Assembly: GCA_007131435.1 (NCBI GenBank)
Contig: SLQM01000140.1
Span: 1-20,094, forward strand
Origin: Syntrophomonadaceae bacterium
Lineage (GTDB): Bacteria; Bacillota; Dethiobacteria; DTU022
DNA: 20,094 bases
Reading direction: 5' to 3'
Numbering within the stretch: the first letter of the stretch is position 1; each line of letters opens with the position of its first letter. The position numbers and the translations under genes are program-made. The notes beneath the pieces are model-generated. The model did not search any database and was not told the origin of the DNA. It saw nothing but the letters and a program-made list of their open reading frames with translations. Below, one piece after another: positions 13,241-20,094 of the stretch.

Positions 13241-14224
13241 ATGGAAAAAGCCTGCCTGGCAATTTTAGCCCTGGCGGCGGCCTATATCTTGGATTTTGTA
13301 GTCGGTGATCCCAGGTGGCTGCCTCACCCGGTCAGGGCGCTCGGTTTTTTAATCAGTGTTTTGGAAAAGGCAGTCCGCCGCTTATTTCAATCTTCGCCCG
13401 GGTTAAAGTTTGGCGGATTAGTAATTGTAATAACAGCTGCCGGCGGTTCAGCGCTGCTTGCCTATTGTCTTTTAAAAGCTGCTTACCAGGCAAACTTTTT
13501 GCTGGGGATGGTAATTGAGGTTTACATCTTTTTTTCAGTTTTTGCCGGTGGAGATCTTTACCACCATCTTTCCAGGGTGGGCAGTGATCTTGAACAGCCG
13601 GGCCTGCATAAAGCCCGGGCCAGTGTAGCGCTTCTGGTCAGCCGTGACACGGCAGCTTTGGATGAAACTGGTATTTCAAGAGCGGCCCTTGAAAGCCTTT
13701 TTGAAAACAGCGCTGACGGCCTGGTAGCACCTCTTTTTTTTGCTGCCCTCGGGGGGCCTGCACTTGCAGTATTCTACAAAGGAGTCAGCACGCTTGACTC
13801 CATGCTTGGATACAGGACAGAAAGCTATAAAGATTTAGGCTATTTTTCTGCCAAAACTGACGATCTCTTGAATTATATACCTGCTCGCCTGACTGCTTTA
13901 ATTATCATCCTGGCAGGTATACTGCAGGGCAGGGGTAGAGAAGGATGGAAAGCTTTACTGCAAGATCATGATAAACATGCCAGCCCGAACAGCGCCTGGC
14001 CGGAGGCGGCAGCTGCGGGTGTGCTGGGGCTCAGGTTTGGAGGCAGTGATTATTTCAAGGGCGGCCTGGTAGAAAGGCCTGTAATAAATGCTGGTGGTGA
14101 ACTGCCCTCGCGCAGAGATATTCAAAGGGGCCTTCTACTGTTTCGCAAGGTATCGATAGCAGCTGCAGTTATCCTGATAACTTTTGCTTATTATTTAAGA
14201 AGCGGGGAGGTATTTCTTTTTTGA
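13241..14224 (+). CDS. cbiB: Adenosylcobinamide-phosphate synthase (CbiB/CobD-type)
   Basis: This 327-residue integral membrane enzyme attaches (R)-1-amino-2-propanol phosphate to the f-side-chain carboxyl of adenosylcobyric acid. The N-terminal signature DFVVGDPRWLPHPVRALG (residues 18-35) is diagnostic. Later blocks are SRDTAALDE, ENSADGLVAPLFFAALGGPALAVFYKGVSTLDSMLGYR, and DLLNYIPARLTAL, all typical of CbiB. Hydrophobic helices are seen near residues 5-22, 60-80, 88-104, 165-180, 215-230 and 300-320. Its presence shows that the cell builds the lower-arm linker itself from cobyric acid. The cobD product downstream supplies the aminopropanol phosphate. The start is the ATG immediately after the cobU stop. 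The stop overlaps the cobS TTG by 4 bp. Confidence 0.94.
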   Translation: MEKACLAILALAAAYILDFVVGDPRWLPHPVRALGFLISVLEKAVRRLFQSSPGLKFGGLVIVITAAGGSALLAYCLLKAAYQANFLLGMVIEVYIFFSVFAGGDLYHHLSRVGSDLEQPGLHKARASVALLVSRDTAALDETGISRAALESLFENSADGLVAPLFFAALGGPALAVFYKGVSTLDSMLGYRTESYKDLGYFSAKTDDLLNYIPARLTALIIILAGILQGRGREGWKALLQDHDKHASPNSAWPEAAAAGVLGLRFGGSDYFKGGLVERPVINAGGELPSRRDIQRGLLLFRKVSIAAAVILITFAYYLRSGEVFLF

Positions 14225-14994
14225 ACAGCTATCTGCGGGCACTTTCATTTTTAACTATTATCCCTCTGCCTTTTGTCAGTTTCGGGCCCGGTGGCAGGGA
14301 GCTTTCTAATTCTGCTTCCGCTTTTCCCCTTGTCGGGGCAACACTTGGTGCTATTTTAGCTGCCTTTGCCTGGCTTCTTCTACAACTCTTTCCTGCCGGG
14401 CCGGTTGTGGTAATTATCCTTATTCTAAGTTTTATTTTAACCCGCGGACTGCATTTTGACGGGCTGGCAGATACGGCGGACGGCTTGATCGGCACTACGG
14501 ACCGGGAAAAAGCTTTCAGGGCCATGGATGACAGTGCTATAGGTGTGATGGGGGCCTCTTCCATATTCTTTGTCTACCTTTTGAAGTTAACCCTTTTGAC
14601 ATCGCTTCAACCTGGAATACTACCATTTGCCCTTTTCTTTATGCTTCTGACCGGCAGGTGGGCTATAGTTTTTGCCGGAACCTGGTTTGCCCCTGCGCGC
14701 GATAAAGGGCTGGGGGACCTGTTCCTGAGAGAACTTAAGTGGCCAATCCTGCTCAAAGCCTCCCTGTGGGCTGTTCTTATGATTGTTGCCTTTATTCTTT
14801 TCATTTACCCGCTGGCCGCTCCAATTGCTGCCGGGTCTTTCCTGTCCCTGCTGGCAGCTTTTATGCTGACCCGGTACGCTGCAAGCCGCCTGGGGGGTAT
14901 TACCGGTGACATACTGGGTGCATCAAGTGAACTGGGTGAGGTTTTTTTCCTGATCGGTTTTTGCCCGTTTTTCTACTACAGCGGTCTTATTTAA
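14221..14994 (+). CDS. cobS: Adenosylcobinamide-GDP ribazoletransferase (cobalamin synthase)
   Basis: This 257-residue polytopic membrane enzyme joins adenosyl-GDP-cobinamide to alpha-ribazole (or its phosphate) to give adenosylcobalamin. The active-site block LHFDGLADTADGL (residues 77-89) with its acidic residues binds the divalent metal and is highly conserved. DREKAFRAMDDSAIGVMGASS follows, and GGITGDILGASSELGEV occurs near the C-terminus. Hydrophobic helices alternate through residues 34-57, 60-76, 112-135, 140-157, 175-195 and 200-218. The start is TTG 14221, overlapping the cbiB stop; GGGGAGG (14204-14210) lies 10 bp upstream. It needs alpha-ribazole phosphate made by CobT, which is not encoded in this window, and possibly dephosphorylation by the CobC-like phosphatase downstream. 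Confidence 0.94.
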   Translation: MNSYLRALSFLTIIPLPFVSFGPGGRELSNSASAFPLVGATLGAILAAFAWLLLQLFPAGPVVVIILILSFILTRGLHFDGLADTADGLIGTTDREKAFRAMDDSAIGVMGASSIFFVYLLKLTLLTSLQPGILPFALFFMLLTGRWAIVFAGTWFAPARDKGLGDLFLRELKWPILLKASLWAVLMIVAFILFIYPLAAPIAAGSFLSLLAAFMLTRYAASRLGGITGDILGASSELGEVFFLIGFCPFFYYSGLI

Positions 14995-15015
14995 CAGGAA
15001 AAGTGGTGATCAAGC

Positions 15016-16107
15016 ATGTCTAAGGCATTTGATGATGAAACAGGTGGTCATGGGGGCGACCTGAAAAAAGCCTTTAAGCTATGGAACCCTGCAGAAGGAA
15101 GGCTGGTAGATTTCAGCAGTAACATAAACCCCCTGGGACCGCCGCCCGGGCTGCTCGATCACCTGGAGGAGAGTTTGCCTGAAATAACTGCTTACCCTTC
15201 TCCCCAGGCTCGCGAGCTGCGGGAAGGGCTGGCCAGTTTTTTAGAGGTAAAAGAAAAACGGCTGCTTCTGGGAAACGGCGCCAATGAACTGATTCACCTG
15301 CTCCATCTCTATAAACAGCCGAAAAGGGTTTTTGTGCCCGCTCCTTCCTTTTCTGAATATGAAAGGGCTGCCCTGCTCTGTAATGCAGAAGTAGTTCGCT
15401 ATTCCCTTTCTCCGGGTGAAGATGTTGAACTCTCTTCCCTGGCAGCAGATCTTGAACGGGGCGATCTTTTTATCTTTTGCAACCCTAACAACCCCACCGG
15501 GAAGCTCTATTCCCGCAAGATGCTTTGCGAGCTGGAAGAAGCTGTATCGGGCCGGGGGGCTGACCTGATGATTGATGAGAGTTTTATACCCCTTACAGGT
15601 TCTGACCGGGAAAGCCTGCGCGGCCTGGTTAAAGAAAACTTATGGGTTGTAATTTCACTGACCAAGCTCTGGGGGCTGCCGGGTCTTAGATTGGGCTGTA
15701 TGGTGGGCCCTGAAAAAAGTATCGGTCATATCACACGCTGGGGCGACCCCTGGAGGGTTAATTTCCTGGCCCAGAAGGCCGGCTTGTTCTGCCTGAAGGC
15801 TGAGGATTACGTTGAGGATAGCCTAAAACTGATCCAGGAAGAACGAAAATTCCTGGTTGACAGCTTTAAGCAAATGGAAGCCTTTCATGTTTTTAATGGT
15901 TCAGCCAATTACCTTTTAATTAAAAGCCTGCTGCCCGGTTTTACCGTTGAGCATTACCAGGAATACCTGGCCCGCCGGGGTGTGCTGGTTAGAAGGGCCG
16001 ATAATTTTCCCGGGCTGGATGAACGATATTTTAGGATTGCTGTCCGCAGGCGTGAAGAGAACCTGCGGCTGGTTACAGAAACTGTGGCTTTTTTAAAGGA
16101 TCGGTAG
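15016..16107 (+). CDS. cobD: Threonine-phosphate decarboxylase (aminotransferase class I/II fold)
   Basis: This 363-residue PLP enzyme is predicted to decarboxylate L-threonine-O-3-phosphate to (R)-1-amino-2-propanol O-2-phosphate, the linker used by CbiB. Family landmarks are VDFSSNINPLGPPPG (32-45), the AYPSPQARELR segment (59-69), GNGANELIHLL (87-96) for phosphate binding, NPNNPTG (156-162), the aspartate in IDESF (186-190) that contacts the pyridine nitrogen, and the Schiff-base lysine in SLTKLWGLPGLRLG at about residue 217. The fold is shared with histidinol-phosphate aminotransferase, but the INPLGP start and the cobalamin operon support CobD. A ribosome site AGGAAAAGTGG precedes ATG 15016, 21 bp after cobS. 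A 119-bp structured spacer follows before cobQ. Confidence 0.92.
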   Translation: MSKAFDDETGGHGGDLKKAFKLWNPAEGRLVDFSSNINPLGPPPGLLDHLEESLPEITAYPSPQARELREGLASFLEVKEKRLLLGNGANELIHLLHLYKQPKRVFVPAPSFSEYERAALLCNAEVVRYSLSPGEDVELSSLAADLERGDLFIFCNPNNPTGKLYSRKMLCELEEAVSGRGADLMIDESFIPLTGSDRESLRGLVKENLWVVISLTKLWGLPGLRLGCMVGPEKSIGHITRWGDPWRVNFLAQKAGLFCLKAEDYVEDSLKLIQEERKFLVDSFKQMEAFHVFNGSANYLLIKSLLPGFTVEHYQEYLARRGVLVRRADNFPGLDERYFRIAVRRREENLRLVTETVAFLKDR

Positions 16108-16125
16108 AAATATATTTAATAAGTT

Positions 16126-16217
16126 GCCCCGGGAAGAAGGTCAGGGCTTTTGTAATCTCGGTTCTGACCCCTTGTTTCCAGGTTGGAAGGAACAGAACCG
16201 CCCCGGGGCTCTGGGGA
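16126..16217 (+). promoter_or_regulatory. Nested hairpin leader upstream of cobQ
   Basis: Several stems can form in the 119-bp gap. GCCCCGGG (16126-16133) pairs with CCCGGGGC (16202-16209); CGGTTCTG (16159-16166) pairs perfectly with CAGAACCG (16193-16200); TTCCA (16176-16180) pairs with TGGAA (16184-16188) at the tip. GGTCAG (16139-16144) can instead pair with CTGACC (16164-16169), which overlaps the second stem and would exclude part of it. The CTGGGGAG ribosome site (16210-16217) begins directly after the outer stem. This could modulate cobQ translation or be a palindromic repeat. No known riboswitch class is recognised. Confidence 0.5.
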
Positions 16218-16226
16218 GTTGTTAAT

Positions 16227-17738
16227 GTGGCAAAAACTTTAATGTTTCAGGGTACGGCATCTTCAGTGGGGAAAAGCTTTCTCTGTGCTGCCATGTGCAG
16301 GATCCTTAGACAGGATGGTTATAGTGTTGCACCTTTTAAATCGCAGAATATGGCCCTTAATTCTTTTGTTACCAGGGATGGGTTTGAAATGGGCAGGGCC
16401 CAGGTTATGCAGGCCGAGGCTGCCGGTTTGGATCCCAGGGTGGAGATGAACCCGGTATTATTGAAGCCAACTTCTGACCAGGGTTCACAGGTAATAGTAA
16501 TGGGCAAAGCTATAGGCAACATGGGGGCAATGGATTACATGCAGTGGAAGGAAAAGCTGCTTCCGGTTATTGATGATGCTTACAGCCGCCTGGCAAAAGA
16601 GCATGCAGTAATAGTAATCGAAGGTGCCGGAAGCCCGGCAGAAATTAACCTGCACGACAAGGACCTGGTAAACATGGGCCTGGCAACCAGGCTAAAGGCG
16701 CCGGTGCTGCTGGCCGGTGACATAGATCGTGGTGGAGTTTTTGCCTCGCTCTACGGGACGATAGCTCTTCTTCAACCCGCTGAACGCGACCTGGTAAAAG
16801 GGGTTATAATCAACAAGTTTCGCGGTGATCCCGAAGTGTTGAAGCCGGGCTTGAAAATGCTTGAAGGCCTTGTTGATAAACCGGTTCTGGGTGTCATACC
16901 TTACATGCACTTTAACCTTGATGATGAAGACAGCGTTACAGAGCGTTTCAAGGTTTCAAGGCAAGATAGGGCCATACGGGTGCAAGTGGTTTTACTACCC
17001 CGCATATCGAACTTTACAGATTTTAATCCCCTGGAACTCTTTGATGACCTTAACCTTAGCTATATCAGGGAACCGCACGAGCTGGACTCGCCGGACCTGC
17101 TGATTTTGCCCGGCTCTAAAAATACCATAGAAGATCTGATGGAACTGCGGAAGCTTGGATGGGAAGAGCCGCTGCAAAAATATGCCAGCGCAGGAGGGCT
17201 TTTGATGGGCATCTGCGGTGGTTTGCAAATGCTGGGAATGATGATTCATGACCCGCATAAAGTGGAAAGTACATATCCGAAAATACCGGGTTTCGGCTTC
17301 CTTGATTTTGAGACGGTAATGGAGAAAGAAAAATCAACCAGGCAGGTGGAGGGTTTCTGGCGTTACAGCGATGATAATTATTTTTCATTTATGGGAGATG
17401 AAGAACCGATTACCGGTTATGAAATACACATGGGCATAACTAATTACCGCTCAGACAGGCAGCCCGTTTTTGTAAAAACCGGCGGCCAGTGGGAAGGAGC
17501 GGTAAGTAAAGACGGAAAGGTTTTCGGTACCTACCTGCATGGAATTTTCGATAATTTTACCTGGACGAACAAGCTTCTAAACGCCCTGCGGAGGAAGAAG
17601 AACCTGGATGAAAAAGAACACAGCCTACCCGAAAATTACAGGGCTTTCAAGGAGAAAGAATATGATCGCCTGGCTGATGCAGTCAGGAAGAGCATTGATA
17701 TGGATAAAATTTACGAGATAATTAAGCGCGGGGCATAA
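16227..17738 (+). CDS. cobQ: Cobyric acid synthase
   Basis: This 503-residue enzyme amidates the b, d, e and g side chains of adenosylcobyrinic acid a,c-diamide, using ATP and glutamine. The N-terminal half is a dethiobiotin-synthetase-like ATPase with P-loop GTASSVGKS (residues 9-17), then FKSQNMALNSFVT and the conserved VIEGAGSPAEINL segment. The C-terminal half is a triad glutamine amidotransferase: LLILPGSKNT, the nucleophile in GICGGLQMLG at Cys330, and the catalytic histidine in TYLHGIFDN at His438. The length of about 500 is standard. The start is GTG 16227, supported by CTGGGGAG at 16210-16217. CobQ plus CbiB shows that the cell carries out late corrin steps from cobyrinate diamide, although ring-synthesis genes are outside the window. 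Confidence 0.95.
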   Translation: MAKTLMFQGTASSVGKSFLCAAMCRILRQDGYSVAPFKSQNMALNSFVTRDGFEMGRAQVMQAEAAGLDPRVEMNPVLLKPTSDQGSQVIVMGKAIGNMGAMDYMQWKEKLLPVIDDAYSRLAKEHAVIVIEGAGSPAEINLHDKDLVNMGLATRLKAPVLLAGDIDRGGVFASLYGTIALLQPAERDLVKGVIINKFRGDPEVLKPGLKMLEGLVDKPVLGVIPYMHFNLDDEDSVTERFKVSRQDRAIRVQVVLLPRISNFTDFNPLELFDDLNLSYIREPHELDSPDLLILPGSKNTIEDLMELRKLGWEEPLQKYASAGGLLMGICGGLQMLGMMIHDPHKVESTYPKIPGFGFLDFETVMEKEKSTRQVEGFWRYSDDNYFSFMGDEEPITGYEIHMGITNYRSDRQPVFVKTGGQWEGAVSKDGKVFGTYLHGIFDNFTWTNKLLNALRRKKNLDEKEHSLPENYRAFKEKEYDRLADAVRKSIDMDKIYEIIKRGA

Positions 17739-17795
17739 ATTTGGCTACCGCATAAGTGATAGTTCCTGGTGCAGAAGAAAGGAGTAAGGTGATTG

Positions 17796-18455
17796 ATGGA
17801 ACTTTACCTGGTTCGCCACGGTGAAACTGAATCGAACAAGCAGAAACGTTACCAGGGGTGGACTGAATCTCCACTCTCGGAGAAAGGCCTCAGGCAGGCT
17901 GAAAACGCCGGCCTGTTTCTGTCACGTATGGAGGTCAGTGCTGTCTACAGCAGCGATTTAAACCGGGCCGTCAATACGGCTCAGGTGATCGGGGCCGCAA
18001 GGGGCTTGAAACCGAAAGTTACTCCCCTGCTGCGCGAGATACATTTCGGGGAGTGGGAAGGTTTAACTTTTGAAGAAATCGAGAAATCCTGGGGCCATCA
18101 GATCAGCAGTTGGCTTGATGATCCCTTTCACAAAGCAGCTCCCGGGGGCGAAACCCTGGAAAAAGTTTGTCAAAGGATGCGCATCTTCCTCGAGGAGGTT
18201 TCGGGCATCCATCAGGATGGTGACAGGTTGGTAGCGGTTAGCCACGGAGGCTCAATCCGGGCCCTGCTCTATAACCTGTTAAGCCTTGACCTTCCGAGTT
18301 TCTGGGAAATAAGAATTGATAACGCTTCTATCAGCCTGGTGCGCAGGGAAGGTGAGCAGTTTAAAGTAGCGTATTATAACCGCACCGACCACCTGGCAGC
18401 GGGTGAAAGGGGAAAAGATCTGGCAGATGATCTTAAAAAGTATAACAGGCGATAA
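17796..18455 (+). CDS. cobC: Histidine phosphatase family protein, probable alpha-ribazole phosphatase
   Basis: This 219-residue phosphatase belongs to the phosphoglycerate-mutase/histidine-phosphatase superfamily. The RHG motif LVRHGETESN at the N-terminus holds the phosphorylated His8. LREIHFGEWEGLTFEEI is typical of this CobC/GpmB group, and the second catalytic histidine is in VAVSHGGSIRALL near residue 148. The GEWEGL stretch and operon context favour alpha-ribazole-5'-phosphate phosphatase, acting before or after CobS, but a general sugar phosphatase cannot be excluded from sequence. I chose ATG 17796, with AAAGGAG 12 bp upstream and AAGGTG closer; a TTG one codon earlier is possible. 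It lies 57 bp after cobQ and overlaps the next gene by 29 bp. Confidence 0.84.
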   Translation: MELYLVRHGETESNKQKRYQGWTESPLSEKGLRQAENAGLFLSRMEVSAVYSSDLNRAVNTAQVIGAARGLKPKVTPLLREIHFGEWEGLTFEEIEKSWGHQISSWLDDPFHKAAPGGETLEKVCQRMRIFLEEVSGIHQDGDRLVAVSHGGSIRALLYNLLSLDLPSFWEIRIDNASISLVRREGEQFKVAYYNRTDHLAAGERGKDLADDLKKYNRR

Positions 18456-19095
18456 AGTATTTGTATCGTGGAGCGGGGGAAAAGATTCTTACCTGGCCCT
18501 GCTTAAAGCAAGGGAAGCGGGGTTGGAGGTTGTCAGCCTGCTCTGTTTTATCAGCGCTGACGGAGAAAGTCGTTCACACGGAATCAAGGCCGATGTTTTG
18601 GAAAAGCAATCAGGGCTGCTGGGAATACCGCTTCATACTGAAGCAGTAACCTGGAAAAGCTATGAAGATGGTTTTGTCAGGGCCGTTTACCATTTAAAAG
18701 AGCAGAAAAAGATAACAGGCGGTGTGTTTGGCGATATTAATCTTGTCGAGCATCGCCAGTGGGTTGAGAAAATGTGTAAGCGCTGCGGGATAAATTATAA
18801 CCTTCCCCTGTGGATGATGGAGGAAGAAAAAGTTTCCAGGGAGTTGATCGACAGGGATGGCCGGGCGCTGCTGGTGGCTCTTCGACACGATGTTCTTGAT
18901 GAAAAATGGCTCGGGCACTACATGGATGAAAGATATATTCAGCACTGCCTCGAGCAGGAAATTTCGCCCTGCGGGGAGGGCGGAGAAGCACATACCCTGG
19001 TCACGGGCGGCCCCTTATTCAGCAGACCGCTGGAATACAAAACAGGAAAAATCTTAAGAGACGACAAGCGCTCCCTGCTCCAAATCTCGATCTAA
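18427..19095 (+). CDS. Dph6-like (diphthine--ammonia ligase family) PP-loop ATP pyrophosphatase
   Basis: This protein of about 222 residues carries the PP-loop motif SWSGGKDSYLALL at its N-terminus, diagnostic for N-type ATP pyrophosphatases that adenylate a carboxylate or carbonyl before amide or thio transfer. The following SLLCFISADGESRSHGIK and GVFGDINLVEHRQWVEKMCKRCG blocks match the Dph6/MJ0570 (Diphthami_syn_2) family. In archaea and eukaryotes Dph6 amidates diphthine on elongation factor 2; bacteria lack diphthamide, so the substrate here is unknown. Being last in the B12 operon, overlapping cobC by 29 bp, suggests a corrinoid-related amidation or ligation, but this is inference. I chose ATG 18427 with AAAGGGG (18407-18413) upstream; a GTG at 18403 is in frame but lies before the conserved start. 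Confidence 0.85.
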   Translation: MILKSITGDKVFVSWSGGKDSYLALLKAREAGLEVVSLLCFISADGESRSHGIKADVLEKQSGLLGIPLHTEAVTWKSYEDGFVRAVYHLKEQKKITGGVFGDINLVEHRQWVEKMCKRCGINYNLPLWMMEEEKVSRELIDRDGRALLVALRHDVLDEKWLGHYMDERYIQHCLEQEISPCGEGGEAHTLVTGGPLFSRPLEYKTGKILRDDKRSLLQISI

Positions 19096-20094
19096 AGCTA
19101 GCAAGCCTCGGGGACATTTGTGGTCTATAAAAATCACGAATCAAGGCAAAACAAAGAACCGTTCAAGCGCCTGGGCAAGGTCACATCATATATATAGTAG
19201 GTGGGGATTATGTCGGGTAAAGATTAGCCATCAATCTTTAGTTTGCCTTGGAGTTTTTCTTCTGATAGAGGAGTTTAGGCGTATGCAGGCGAGCAAGTGG
19301 GACGAAAGCGAGAAGCTAAAACTTGTTAAGCCCCGAATATTTGCAACGAAAGGGCAGATACGCTTAGCATTGGATAATGCAGCGCCATTGACCATCGAAA
19401 AGGAGAGGGGGTAAGAGTGTCACGGGGTCGGAGAGCTTGGAATACTTGACACTAGTATGATGCGGCAGAACAGGAGATCTTACGCTTTCTCCAAAAAGGA
19501 GTATTGTTGACAAGTCTAACAAATGAGGGAGCCAAAAGAGTTGTAAGGGTTCGGACCACTGAATAATACTGAAGAAGCGGGGCAATTGCTGTGGAGGGAT
19601 GGCTATGAAACAGCGGAGGCCTTTTAGAAGAAACACTTACTACACATAGAGGTGAAGGAATAGTGGACGCGCAAATTGCGAGTATATCATAAGTAGCCAA
19701 ATTGGTATTATGGTGTGATCGATGAGTATTGCAATTTTTCTGAGCTTAGCGTTCAGGTCAAAAGGTTACTCTCCTGGTATTACAATGAGAGAAGCCAGGG
19801 TAAACAGTACAACTATAATAAATTCAATTTCTTGCTAAAACAGCAATACTATCTAATCTTATATTTTTCTCAATTCCTATTATAGATGGGCTATGCCCTT
19901 AAGAGTTTAGCCTATTCGACCCGTTTCAGGTTTCTCCTTCTCAGGCGTAGTCTCAGGTTTATGAATTTTTTTGGAGCCATTTGCGATCTTTGACAACACC
20001 TGACAAATAAGCACATTTAGGTGCTGAGAAAAAAGCTTTTACCCCATGGCTAGTTGATGAAATAAGGCTATCTGCTTATTGTGGCGGCTGAAAT
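19096..20094. other. About 1 kb without a supported gene; looks degenerate or noncoding
   Basis: No open frame in this stretch has both a plausible ribosome site and recognisable protein sequence; the longest is a 98-codon plus-strand frame (19118-19414) of no known family. Short open stretches do look protein-like. Plus-strand 19697-19879 contains a WYYNERSQG segment that loosely recalls transposase C-termini. Minus-strand 19907-20038 reads 43 codons ending in a charged TPEKEKPETGRIG tail before a stop. Base composition in the 19790-19890 part is A/T rich compared with the cobalamin genes. I see no clear terminator for the B12 operon, no tRNA, and no complete insertion sequence with inverted ends. 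Decayed mobile-element DNA is the most likely explanation, at low confidence. Confidence 0.45.

Noticed and set aside
19118..19414. 98-codon plus-strand frame after the B12 operon
   Set aside because: It starts with TTG without a ribosome site, its sequence resembles no family I know, and it lies in a stretch full of broken frames. It is mentioned within the tail region rather than called as a gene.
1..20094. CRISPR array, rRNA, tRNA or a complete insertion sequence
   Set aside because: No regularly spaced repeats, rRNA-like conserved blocks, tRNA cloverleaf or transposase gene with inverted ends was seen by reading; a covariance search would be needed to exclude small RNAs fully.

Overview
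The window looks like chromosome of an anaerobic, low-to-mid G+C Firmicute, probably a clostridial lineage. This is inferred from strong AGGAGG-type ribosome binding sites, frequent TTG and GTG starts, tightly packed operons, two MinD-type ATPases carrying ferredoxin inserts, NifX-like small proteins, and a cobalamin-riboswitch operon of anaerobic gene types. I cannot name a genus.

Layout. (1) Positions 1-1158 hold the end of a histidine-degradation operon: the C-terminus of imidazolonepropionase (hutI), then glutamate formimidoyltransferase (ftcD). A CPBP-family membrane protease, a DJ-1/PfpI protein and a lipoprotein with a cytochrome-b5-like domain follow on the same strand up to 3153 and end at a hairpin terminator. 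(2) A radical SAM protein (3249-4187) lies on the minus strand. It faces, across about 300 bp of promoter DNA, a plus-strand cluster from 4495 to 7865: two NifX/NifB-type cofactor-binding proteins, a DUF5320 protein, two MinD/Mrp-type ATPases with paired 4Fe-4S motifs, and a DUF134 putative DNA-binding protein. This set resembles the metal-cluster assembly modules of strict anaerobes, of which the Desulfovibrio orange-protein (ORP) operon is the closest characterised relative. (3) A RarD/EamA transporter follows (7957-8886).

(4) Positions 8884-19095 hold a cobalamin operon. A near-consensus promoter overlaps the rarD stop codon. It is followed by a cobalamin riboswitch and an intrinsic terminator, then btuF, btuC, btuD (corrinoid ABC import), cobU, cbiB, cobS, cobD, cobQ, a cobC-like phosphatase and a Dph6-type PP-loop ATPase. 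Together these import corrinoids and perform the late steps: side-chain amidation, aminopropanol attachment, and nucleotide activation and joining. Corrin-ring genes, cobT and a corrinoid adenosyltransferase are not in the window.

(5) The last kilobase (19096-20094) has no gene I can support and looks degenerate or noncoding.

Most worth a second look: the Dph6-like ATPase in a bacterial B12 operon, the extra C-terminal domain on BtuD, the nested hairpins just upstream of cobQ, and the promoter region with direct repeats and a palindrome in front of the NifX/MinD cluster.
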